A DNA stretch of 8,772 bases, from NCBI GenBank assembly GCA_900551985.1, contig URYG01000132.1:1-8772 (forward strand). The letters are read 5' to 3'. Shown here piece after piece: positions 1 through 6,088 of the stretch (its first letter is position 1; the number at the start of each line of letters is the position of its first letter). The translations under genes and the position numbers were made by a program. The stretch is from an uncultured Prevotella sp. GTDB taxonomy: Bacteria; Bacteroidota; Bacteroidia; Bacteroidales; Bacteroidaceae. Below the pieces are notes generated by a model, which saw nothing but the letters and a program-made list of their open reading frames with translations, made no database searches and had not been told where the DNA came from.

Positions 1-69
1 AAGCCACAGAACGGCGTGCTCTGGCAGCGCACCTTCTTCGGATGGTTAGACAAATGGTTGAAGAAATAA
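1..69 (+). CDS. 3' end of an S9 family peptidase, probably dipeptidyl-peptidase 5-like (partial)
   Basis: Only the last 22 codons and the TAA stop are inside the window, in frame from base 1. The peptide begins KPQNGVLWQ and ends WLDKWLKK. From memory of the family, S9C peptidases such as dipeptidyl-peptidase 5 end with a segment like HWVLKPQN...W...WLDKW just after the catalytic His, and this tail fits well. The catalytic Ser, Asp and His all lie outside the window, so this is a tail-similarity call. Such enzymes are exported and release dipeptides from oligopeptides in the periplasm. The gene converges on a POT peptide transporter and shares a terminator with it, which supports a peptide-use role. 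It could be another alpha/beta-hydrolase. Confidence 0.55.
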   Translation, partial: KPQNGVLWQRTFFGWLDKWLKK

Positions 70-123
70 CATAATACAAAAAAGGCATGCTTCATTTCCG
101 AAGCAAGCCTTTTTTGTATTATG
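70..123. terminator. Bidirectional intrinsic terminator between convergent genes
   Basis: A 24-nt arm (70-93) is complementary to 100-123 with one mismatch, around a 6-nt loop ATTTCC. The G/C core GGC.TGCTTC / GAAGCA.GCC is flanked by A6 on the left and T6 on the right, so each strand yields a stem followed by a U-tract. It begins one base after the stop of the upstream plus-strand gene and ends 10 bp before the stop of the minus-strand transporter, so it can end both transcripts. Confidence 0.9.
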
Positions 124-133
124 ATAGAATGTA

Positions 134-1660
134 TTAGCTTACGCGATTCAACTTCTTGATGATAGAGAAGATGAAGAGGGCTGAAACCAGGCAGATACCT
201 GCGAGAACGCCCCAGATGGTAACGAGGTTGAAGTTCTGACCCCACATGATACCAGGAACCATCACCAACTGGTTACCGATGGCTGTTGCACCGAACCAGA
301 GACCCATCATCAAACCTGCATACTTTGGAGGAGCTACCTTCGATACGAATGAGATACCGATAGGAGAAAGCAGAAGCTCGGCGAAAGTAAGGATGAGGTA
401 TGTAGAGATGAGAAGGTTTGCACTTACACGTGTACCCTCTGTAGCAGGGTCGCCCTGTGCCAAAGGAAGCTCAAGACCCATAGAACCTACAGCCATCCAT
501 ACGAAACCGAGAGCTGCAACGAGCATACCCAAACCAATCTTCTCAGGAGATGTAGGCTCCTTGCCAATCTTGTTGAGCCAAGAGAACAAAGCAACACTCA
601 CTGGTGTCAATGCCACTACATAGCATGGGTTGAACTGCTGGAAGATAGGAGCCTCAACATCTACAGCACCTTCAAGGTTGTTGTACTTGTAGAAGAGGAA
701 AGCAATAGCAGCAACGATAATACCGAGTGAGATTCCCTTACCCTTGCCAGTCTTGCTCTGTGCCAGACCGAAGCTGCCGTAAACCACGAAAATGCAGGCT
801 ACAAGGTTGGTAACGTCGAACGCCATTGACTGCAGCCCCTCAGAAGTTTTCTGTGTATAGTCGCGCGCAAAGAGTGTCAAAGTATTACCGTTCTGGTGGA
901 AAGCCATCCAGAAGAAGATAACCACAGCGAATACGAGACAGAGGCAGATGATGCGCTCCTTGGTCTCAGCCTTTGAAAGCTCATTAGTCTCCTTGGCTGG
1001 AGTCTTGTCGTCCTTGCTCTTGTTCTCAGAAGCAAGCACGTGCTTGTATGTGAAGCTGAAGGCATAGTAGATAGCAATACTGACAATAAGCGAAGCACAT
1101 GCCACGGCGAATGCGAAGTGGTATGAATCCTCTACAGATACGCTCAGACTCTCCTGCGCCCACTTCATAATCTTGATGGCAGCAGTAGGAGCGAACATGG
1201 CGCCAATGTTGATAGCCATGTAGAAGAGAGAGAAACCGGAATCACGGTTGCTGGCATACTGTGGCTCATCGTAGAGACGACCTACCATTACCTGCAGATT
1301 ACCCTTGAACAAGCCGGTACCCAAAGCGATGAGGATAAGCGAAATACCCATGGCAGCTACGGCTACGGTGTCCTTTCCAAGAGGAAGAGAGAGTACAAGG
1401 TAGCCGATGAACATAATGAAGATACCCGTGGTAACCATACGTCCAAAGCCAAACTTGTCGGCTGCGATACCACCGATGATAGGAAGGAAATAAACCATCA
1501 TCAGGAAGGTAGAGTAAATTGTACTTGCCAATCCGGTTTCAAAACCGAAGTTAGCCTGCAAATAGAGCAAGAACACAGCAAGCATGGTATAGTAACCGAA
1601 ACGCTCACCTGTGTTTGCCAAAGCTAAGGCCCATAGACCTTTTGGTTGATTTTCAAACAT
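134..1660 (-). CDS. POT/PTR2 family proton-dependent oligopeptide transporter
   Basis: A 508-aa inner-membrane protein that imports di- and tripeptides with protons, from family knowledge. It shows the POT hallmarks: GERFGYY on TM1 (residues 18-24), GLFKGN with conserved K119, the PTR2 signature FYMAINIG at 146-153, FWMAFHQNGNTLTLFA at 250-265, and a TM10 glutamate (E428) in AELLLSPIG. Length and roughly 12-14 hydrophobic segments fit bacterial POTs. A charged K/E/D-rich loop lies at about 205-236. In the usual E1xxE2R motif the first Glu is Asn here (N16, then E19 R20). I recall the same in other Bacteroidota POTs, so it is probably a subfamily trait. The ATG at 1660 is favoured by a good promoter 59 bp upstream and an A-rich leader. 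The gene is monocistronic and convergent with a putative dipeptidyl peptidase. Confidence 0.93.
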   Translation of the reverse strand: MFENQPKGLWALALANTGERFGYYTMLAVFLLYLQANFGFETGLASTIYSTFLMMVYFLPIIGGIAADKFGFGRMVTTGIFIMFIGYLVLSLPLGKDTVAVAAMGISLILIALGTGLFKGNLQVMVGRLYDEPQYASNRDSGFSLFYMAINIGAMFAPTAAIKIMKWAQESLSVSVEDSYHFAFAVACASLIVSIAIYYAFSFTYKHVLASENKSKDDKTPAKETNELSKAETKERIICLCLVFAVVIFFWMAFHQNGNTLTLFARDYTQKTSEGLQSMAFDVTNLVACIFVVYGSFGLAQSKTGKGKGISLGIIVAAIAFLFYKYNNLEGAVDVEAPIFQQFNPCYVVALTPVSVALFSWLNKIGKEPTSPEKIGLGMLVAALGFVWMAVGSMGLELPLAQGDPATEGTRVSANLLISTYLILTFAELLLSPIGISFVSKVAPPKYAGLMMGLWFGATAIGNQLVMVPGIMWGQNFNLVTIWGVLAGICLVSALFIFSIIKKLNRVS

Positions 1661-1718
1661 AATTTTTTGTTTATTTATAATTTTATTATTTAGTTATTCT
1701 TTTCTCGCAAATTCTGTG

Positions 1719-1749
1719 CAAAGATACACAAATTATTCCATATTTCAAA
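1719..1749 (-). promoter_or_regulatory. Bacteroidota-type promoter of the POT transporter gene
   Basis: On the minus strand, TTTG (plus 1746-1749) is followed after exactly 19 nt by TATCTTTG (plus 1719-1726). These match the Bacteroidota housekeeping -33 (TTTG) and -7 (TAnnTTTG) elements with standard spacing. The expected start of transcription is about plus 1711-1714, giving a leader of about 50 nt that is A/T-rich and has no Shine-Dalgarno-like sequence, as is usual in this phylum. Confidence 0.85.
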
Positions 1750-1875
1750 CTTAATGCCTAAAAATCGTTATACATAATACCATATTTATATTCGAAATCG
1801 CCTAAATTTCTAAAAAACAGACAAATAATGCAAAAGTTTTCCATTTCCATTACAACAAGATTGCGTTTTTTTTTG

Positions 1876-1883
1876 TACCTTTG
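1876..1883 (+). promoter_or_regulatory. -7 element of the sigma factor gene promoter
   Basis: TACCTTTG fits the TAnnTTTG consensus and is followed by CA. The position 19-21 nt upstream (about 1851-1856) has no TTTG, so the -33 box is weak or absent. A run of nine T (1866-1874) lies directly upstream in the spacer. The predicted start is about 1888-1892, giving a leader of about 70 nt before the ATG at 1961. Confidence 0.7.
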
Positions 1884-1960
1884 CAGCCCGAAACCGTAAA
1901 GGTGGATTCCGACAGTATAAATATTGGATTAAAACAAAAAAGAAAGGTAAAAGGATTTAT

Positions 1961-2836
1961 ATGAGACAACTTAAGATTAGCAAGAGTATAACCAACCGTT
2001 CCAGTGAAGCACTTGACAAGTACTTGGTGGAGATTGGTAGAGAGCCTATGGTCTCTATCGACGAGGAGATTGAGCTGGCCCAGAAGATTCGCAAAGGCGG
2101 TCGTGAGGGTGAGCGTGCCAAGGAGAAACTGGTCAAGGCAAACCTCCGATTTGTTGTATCTGTTGCTAAACAATACCAGCATCAGGGGTTGGGTCTGACC
2201 GACCTCATCGACGAGGGAAACATCGGTTTGGTAAAGGCTGCAGAGAAATTTGATGAAACTCGTGGTTTTAAGTTCATCTCATACGCAGTATGGTGGATTC
2301 GCCAGAGCATTCTCCAGGCTATCGCTGAACAGAGCCGTATCGTTCGCCTGCCTTTGAACCAGGTAGGTGCGTTGAGCAAGATCAGCGCCGAGATTAGCAA
2401 GTTCGAGCAGGAGAACCAGCGCAAGCCTTCTGTTGCCGAGTTGGCACAGATTACCAAGATGGAGGAAAGCAAGATCGACCAGACCATCAAGGCAGACAAC
2501 CACCACATGAGTATTGATGCTCCATTCGGTAGTGACGACGACGACAATGCGATGGTAGATGTGATGGCTTCAGGTGATGACAGCCGCACCGACAAGGGTG
2601 TTGACTTCGAGTCTATGGCAAGCGAGCTCCAGCGCGTATTGGCAACAGTATTGAAGGAACGCGAGCGCAAGATTCTCTGCTACTGCTATGGTATCGGTTG
2701 CCACGAGAAGGGATTGGAAGAAATCGGCAGCGAGTTCAACCTCACCCGTGAGCGTGTACGCCAGATTCGCGAGAAGAGCATCATCAAGCTCCGTGAAAGC
2801 GGAAAGATCAAGATCTTGATGAAATACTTGGGATAA
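1961..2836 (+). CDS. rpoD: Primary (housekeeping) sigma factor RpoD/SigA, Bacteroidota type
   Basis: A 291-aa sigma-70 protein that directs RNA polymerase to TTTG/TAnnTTTG promoters. It has no region 1.1, as is normal in this phylum. Region 1.2 is near residues 17-45 (LDKYLVEIG). Region 2 is at about 56-125, with NLRFVVSVAKQY, DLIDEGNIGL and the core/-10 segment GFKFISYAVWWIRQSI. Region 3 is at about 130-175. An acidic SDDDDN stretch lies at 191-196. Region 4 is at about 222-285, with the -35-reading helix-turn-helix LEEIGSEFNLTRERVRQIR. The MRQLKISKSITNR start is the conserved N-terminus of Bacteroidota primary sigma factors and fixes the ATG. AAAAGG lies 6 nt upstream, an unusually Shine-Dalgarno-like leader for this phylum. 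The gene is monocistronic, ending in a hairpin and a strong terminator. Confidence 0.96.
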   Translation: MRQLKISKSITNRSSEALDKYLVEIGREPMVSIDEEIELAQKIRKGGREGERAKEKLVKANLRFVVSVAKQYQHQGLGLTDLIDEGNIGLVKAAEKFDETRGFKFISYAVWWIRQSILQAIAEQSRIVRLPLNQVGALSKISAEISKFEQENQRKPSVAELAQITKMEESKIDQTIKADNHHMSIDAPFGSDDDDNAMVDVMASGDDSRTDKGVDFESMASELQRVLATVLKERERKILCYCYGIGCHEKGLEEIGSEFNLTRERVRQIREKSIIKLRESGKIKILMKYLG

Positions 2837-2931
2837 TTCTGAAACTGAAACCAAGAATCAGGAAACAGAAATATAGAATTCTGAAACAGGAATTCAATCC
2901 ATATCGAAGACGAGAGAAAAATAAATAAAGC

Positions 2932-2954
2932 TCAGTTGTGTTACCCACAACTGA
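2932..2954 (+). other. Hairpin in the sigma factor 3' untranslated region
   Basis: TCAGTTGTG (2932-2940) pairs perfectly with CACAACTGA (2946-2954) around TTACC: a 9-bp stem and 5-nt loop with no T-tract. It sits 5 nt before the terminator stem. It may protect the mRNA 3' end or be part of a composite terminator. CAACTG in its right arm could also pair with CAGTTG at 2970-2975 inside the terminator. Confidence 0.6.
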
Positions 2955-2959
2955 AACAA

Positions 2960-3006
2960 AAAGGGCAATCAGTTGGTTCATCCCAACCTGATTGCCCTTT
3001 CTCTTT
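2960..3006. terminator. Bidirectional intrinsic terminator (sigma factor / four-gene minus unit)
   Basis: AAAGGGCAATCAG (2960-2972) pairs perfectly with 2988-3000. The stem continues inward by TTGG/CCAA with one bulged C. On plus the stem runs into CTCTTTT. On minus it runs out as GCCCTTTTTGTTT, an even better U-tract. It can therefore stop the sigma factor transcript and the opposing transcript that ends with the WG-repeat gene (stop at 3112). Confidence 0.9.
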
Positions 3007-3014
3007 TACACACA

Positions 3015-3101
3015 CGCCCTGAAAGGGCAGAAGCTCCTAGCCCAGGGCAACACCCTGGGTTGTCATAGGCGCTAACCTGTCGCCCTGAAAGGGCAAAAGC
3101 T
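3015..3101. repeat. REP-like palindromic element (GCCCTGAAAGGGC type)
   Basis: Two copies of a 21-bp unit, CGCCCTGAAAGGGCA followed by (G/A)AAGCT (the G in 3015-3035, the A in 3081-3101), differ at one base and start 66 bp apart. Each contains the palindrome GCCCT-GAA-AGGGC. Between them lies a larger hairpin: AGCTCCTA (3032-3039) against TAGGCGCT (3066-3073) with one mismatch, enclosing CCCAGGG-CAACA-CCCTGGG (3041-3059). No ORF is carried. I recall the GCCCTGAAAGGGC / CCCAGGG...CCCTGGG pair as an interspersed non-coding repeat in Bacteroidota and some other phyla, but copy number cannot be seen here. The right copy ends 10 bp short of the WG-repeat gene stop. Confidence 0.75.
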
Positions 3102-3111
3102 TTATTAACAA

Positions 3112-3786
3112 TTAATTATTCACGAAGTTTCCGAACTTATCAATCAATCCGTTTACTCCATCTCTCACCGCCTCGAAATATGGATACTCATCTCTCAGAC
3201 AGATTTCATCATAAAGGAAATCTGCTACGATGGTATCTTTTCCGTCAGGCATCACGAGTCCCATCTTGCCATTCTTCTCTGCAATAACCGGCATGATGCT
3301 CAGGTCATCATTATAGATATAGCAAGTGCGGAGGAAATCATAGACTGGCAGAAGCATCACGTTGCCCTGATGATCCTTCATACCAAACTTGCCGTTTTCC
3401 TCGAAGACTTCATGGTAACGGATATACTTTTCCTTCAGGCGACGATAATAGAACACCATCTTACGCTTGTCGTTTATAAAGTCGAGCATATACTGGAAGG
3501 TATCACAGTAGTTAGCCACCGAACGGACGAGAATCATCTTCAGATCCAGTCCATCCAAAGCCTTGCGATTCAAATCGATATACTTGGCAATTGCCTTCTC
3601 TTTCTCTGTGACAGAGAGGCTCGCCAACTTCTCCTCAAACTTGAGCATAGCCTGCTTGGTTCCCGACATACCCTTGATATATCGGTGAATCTGCCTGCTC
3701 ATTTCAGAACAGATAAACTTGTCTATTTCCTGCTGCTCAATAGGGTCAGCATATTCCTTAATCAATGATTCAGGTGTAGCGTTCAT
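3112..3786 (-). CDS. WG repeat-containing protein, function unknown
   Basis: A 224-aa protein with no signal peptide or membrane segment, so probably cytoplasmic. Residues 1-125 look helical and charged. The C-terminal part has about three WG-type beta-repeats: NGKFGMKDHQGN...LPVYDFL (131-152), KNGKMGLVMPDGK...FLYDEI (171-195) and RDGVNGLIDKFGNF (208-221). The third stops before its P-x-YD half, so the protein ends mid-repeat. The usual Trp of KWGLID is replaced in every unit (KFG, KMG, VNG). WG repeats are thought to mediate protein interactions, and no enzyme motif is visible. The ATG at 3786 is supported by AAAGGAAAT upstream. It is the last gene of a minus-strand run, 69 bp after the MFS gene with a hairpin between. 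Confidence 0.8.
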   Translation of the reverse strand: MNATPESLIKEYADPIEQQEIDKFICSEMSRQIHRYIKGMSGTKQAMLKFEEKLASLSVTEKEKAIAKYIDLNRKALDGLDLKMILVRSVANYCDTFQYMLDFINDKRKMVFYYRRLKEKYIRYHEVFEENGKFGMKDHQGNVMLLPVYDFLRTCYIYNDDLSIMPVIAEKNGKMGLVMPDGKDTIVADFLYDEICLRDEYPYFEAVRDGVNGLIDKFGNFVNN

Positions 3787-3811
3787 GGTTATTTCCTTTC
3801 TTTTTGTTTAT

Positions 3812-3847
3812 GGAGATTCCCCCCTTGAACTTAAAGGGGAAATCTCC
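3812..3847. other. Intercistronic hairpin between MFS and WG-repeat genes
   Basis: A 36-nt inverted repeat: GGAGATT pairs with AATCTCC, then CCCC with GGGG and TT with AA, with two single mismatches, around a GAACTT loop (arms 3812-3826 and 3833-3847). Neither side has a U-tract, so it is not a standard terminator. It could stabilise the upstream transporter mRNA, lower expression of the WG gene, or be a small dispersed palindrome. Confidence 0.65.
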
Positions 3848-3855
3848 TGTTAGTA

Positions 3856-5235
3856 TTATTTCTTCACATTAGGCTGCTGCAATCCATAGCCCTTTCTCTT
3901 ATCTTCCAACAAGAGGAGGAAGGAGATGACAATAGCAATCACACCAAAGGCAGCAAATATGGTCATCGTCTCTGTATAGTCGATGACTCCGTCGGCACCC
4001 GTGTTAGCCTGGTTCACCTTACCAATCCATACTGGAATAAGAGCCAGTCCGATATTCTGGATATAGAAGATAAGGGCGTATGCAGTTCCTAAGAGTTTCA
4101 TAGGGATAATCTTTGGCACAGAAGGCCACATAGCTGATGGTACCAGACCAAAAGCAACGCCAAGGATGAGCATCATCACGATGGCAAGCACCCAGGAGTT
4201 GAGTGGCAGGGCAAATACTACGTGTACCAGGGTCAGGAGGCAACTGCCGATGATCATCAGCGTGGCACCCTTGCCATACTTGTCGTATACGCTACCGAAG
4301 AGCGGAGTGAGGAAGATGGTACCGAATGGCAACATCGCAGGAATCAGACCAGCCAGATTTGCATCGACACCATACTTGAAAATCATCAACTTGGTAGCAA
4401 ACTTCAGGAATGGGAATACACCGGCATAGAACATCAGGCAAAGGAATGCCACATACCAGAAACCTGTTGTCTTGAACAGACCACCCAAGTCTGAAAACTT
4501 GAAACCTTCTTCCGGCTCAGTAGCCACAGCTGCAGCAGAAGCATCCTCCTTCTTGTCCATCACACAATATACAAGATAAACAAGTACACCGGCACAAAGC
4601 AAAACAGCACCCAAGGCAATAGAAGCAGACACACCGCCCATTGCCTTTGCAAAAGGAAGAGAAAAGCCCAAGGCTGCAGCAGTTCCCAAACGAGCCGTAG
4701 CCACCTGCACTCCCATTGCCAGAGCCAACTCATGACCCGTAAACCATTTCACGATGACCTTGCTCACAGTGATACCGCATATCTCGCATCCCACACCATA
4801 GATGGCAAATCCAAGAGCAGCTACCACCACCTGTGTACTATAAGTACCGAAGAATGGTACTGCTACCGATCCGGCAAACTCATGACCTACAGCATACCAC
4901 TTGATCAAGGCTCCACCAAACATCAAAACGGTGGAGAGAATACCTGTAAAACGGATGCCGAACTTATCAAGGATAAGTCCACCGAAGAAGAGGAGCAGGA
5001 GGAATACATTAAAGTATCCGTAGGCTCCAGAGAAAAAGCCATATTCATCCGAACTCCATCCGAGTCCGAGACCATTCTCAGCCCCCTTGGCAGCTGTCAA
5101 GAGAGGCTCCAGTGGAGACATTACATCTGTAAAAAAGTAACCGAACATCATCGTGACGCTCACGATGAAGAGGGCAGTCCAGCGAGCTGACTTCGAGTCG
5201 CTCAATTTCATCTGAATTTTTTCTGTTGTACTCAT
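3856..5235 (-). CDS. MFS transporter resembling the MFSD1 group (substrate uncertain, possibly dipeptides)
   Basis: A 459-aa inner-membrane protein with about 12 hydrophobic segments in two halves. A charged, alanine-rich central loop lies at about 226-250. MFS motif A appears after TM2 as GGLILDKFGIR (85-95) and in the second half as GSVYDKYGK (314-322). The TM10-11 region has SAMWPSVP (367-374), LGTAYA (382-387) and QNIGLALIP (393-401). From memory this pattern (ALWP..VP, LGTAYG, QNLGLAII) is close to animal MFSD1, reported as a lysosomal dipeptide transporter. A peptide or amino-acid substrate is therefore a reasonable guess but not shown by the sequence. The ATG at 5235 sits in an A/T-rich leader 40 bp downstream of the OMP gene with no promoter of its own seen, suggesting co-transcription. 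Confidence 0.85.
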   Translation of the reverse strand: MSTTEKIQMKLSDSKSARWTALFIVSVTMMFGYFFTDVMSPLEPLLTAAKGAENGLGLGWSSDEYGFFSGAYGYFNVFLLLLFFGGLILDKFGIRFTGILSTVLMFGGALIKWYAVGHEFAGSVAVPFFGTYSTQVVVAALGFAIYGVGCEICGITVSKVIVKWFTGHELALAMGVQVATARLGTAAALGFSLPFAKAMGGVSASIALGAVLLCAGVLVYLVYCVMDKKEDASAAAVATEPEEGFKFSDLGGLFKTTGFWYVAFLCLMFYAGVFPFLKFATKLMIFKYGVDANLAGLIPAMLPFGTIFLTPLFGSVYDKYGKGATLMIIGSCLLTLVHVVFALPLNSWVLAIVMMLILGVAFGLVPSAMWPSVPKIIPMKLLGTAYALIFYIQNIGLALIPVWIGKVNQANTGADGVIDYTETMTIFAAFGVIAIVISFLLLLEDKRKGYGLQQPNVKK

Positions 5236-5275
5236 TTTATATTATTACTTATTTTTCCATAACCATCGCCGGAAG

Positions 5276-6046
5276 TTACTTTCTCTTCACATTCTTCGTT
5301 CTTGAAATATCGAAGAGATAAGATACCTTGAACACGATCTGTCCATAGTTACTCTTTCCGAAATAATCTCGTTTGGATGAGCCATAGATATTGCCCAGTC
5401 CATAATAGTAGCGAGCCTCAGCCAGAATGTGTCCCACTTTCGGGATGCTGTACTCGGCACCCAAACCCAAAGCGATACCATAATCCAACTTATTCTCTAC
5501 CGCCATCGTATCTTGTGCCACTACCATACTTACCCGGTCATTTTCTGTCTTTGGCATATTCTTCACATCGAAGTTGGTAGTCTGGGAGTCGTTGAGATAG
5601 AGTCCGAACTGCGGACCGGCATTCACGAAGATGTTCAAGCCTCTCTCTTCCCTACCCCAAGCCAAGTGAGCGAAAACGGGCACCTGGATATAATTGATGG
5701 TACGGCTGTAAGCCATCGGCTGCTGGGTTTCGGTGATGATGACAGGCTTGTTGTCGATATCGAGAATATCCTCTTTCCATCCCACCTTGGCATAGTTGAC
5801 CTCTGCATAGATGGAGCAGATGGTCTTGAAGTACTTCTCGCAAGTATATTTCATCGAGAGTCCGGCAGTCATTCCTCCATGCTGCTTCTGCTGAACCTCC
5901 GGTTCGAATCCTACAGAGCTGAGCACATAGCCACCGTTGAATCCGATGGAGAAATCGTTGCGATGCTCACCTATCTGGGCCTGTGCCGAAAGTCCTCCCC
6001 AAAGGAGAAGTCCCATTAACAGCGCCCCTATCTTGACTTTATTCAT
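5276..6046 (-). CDS. Small outer-membrane beta-barrel protein (porin/PorT-like OMP_b-brl_2 family)
   Basis: A 256-aa protein with a signal peptide: basic MNKVK, a hydrophobic core, and AQA at 21-23 with predicted cleavage before Q24. The mature part is made of amphipathic strands typical of 8-stranded Bacteroidota barrels: FSIGFNGGYVLS, GGMTAGLSMKY, SIYAEVNYAKVGW, TINYIQVPVFAHLAW, NIFVNAGPQFGLYL, YGIALGLGAEYS, ILAEARYYYGLGNI and QIVFKVSYLFD. The Y-I-Q-V-P-V segment (119-124) is characteristic of PF13568-type barrels. These are often labelled PorT-like, but nothing ties this one to type IX secretion. It is odd that about ten residues, ending KNVKRK, follow the last aromatic strand. It lies 42 bp after the LysM gene, which suggests the two act together. 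Confidence 0.85.
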   Translation of the reverse strand: MNKVKIGALLMGLLLWGGLSAQAQIGEHRNDFSIGFNGGYVLSSVGFEPEVQQKQHGGMTAGLSMKYTCEKYFKTICSIYAEVNYAKVGWKEDILDIDNKPVIITETQQPMAYSRTINYIQVPVFAHLAWGREERGLNIFVNAGPQFGLYLNDSQTTNFDVKNMPKTENDRVSMVVAQDTMAVENKLDYGIALGLGAEYSIPKVGHILAEARYYYGLGNIYGSSKRDYFGKSNYGQIVFKVSYLFDISRTKNVKRK

Positions 6047-6088
6047 TCTTTTCTTACTATAAACGATTAACTATAAAACTACCGGTTC

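Larger units (their letters stand above)
1661..1960. other. AT-rich divergent intergenic region (POT transporter / sigma factor)
   Basis: These 300 bp separate the divergent starts of the POT transporter and the primary sigma factor. They hold the promoter and leader of each gene (listed separately). The stretch from about 1750 to 1860 is very AT-rich and shows no credible ORF, strong hairpin or RNA gene. A reading frame crossing it on minus (1850-2182) has no family resemblance and overlaps the sigma gene. Confidence 0.8.

Noticed and set aside
1661..1960. Riboswitch or small RNA in the divergent intergenic region
   Set aside because: No convincing stem-loop, conserved aptamer core or terminator is visible; the sequence is mostly AT-rich spacer plus two promoters.
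1850..2182. Minus-strand frame crossing the sigma factor promoter and 5' end
   Set aside because: No conserved motif, no promoter of its own, and it would overlap the start of an essential gene.
1961..2836. Alternative sigma factor (RpoS or RpoH type)
   Set aside because: The conserved MRQLKI...SITNR start, the full regions 1.2 to 4 and the length of about 290 aa are those of the Bacteroidota primary sigma factor.
3015..3101. CRISPR array
   Set aside because: Only two repeat units, each internally palindromic, and the space between is itself an inverted repeat rather than a unique spacer.
5429..6019. 196-codon open frame on plus opposite the outer-membrane barrel gene
   Set aside because: No recognisable domain; the minus-strand frame has a clear signal peptide and beta-barrel pattern.
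5276..6046. Genuine PorT/SprT component of the type IX secretion system
   Set aside because: Only general small-barrel features are visible, and the neighbours are not T9SS genes. A nearby CHU_C domain is not enough to assign PorT.
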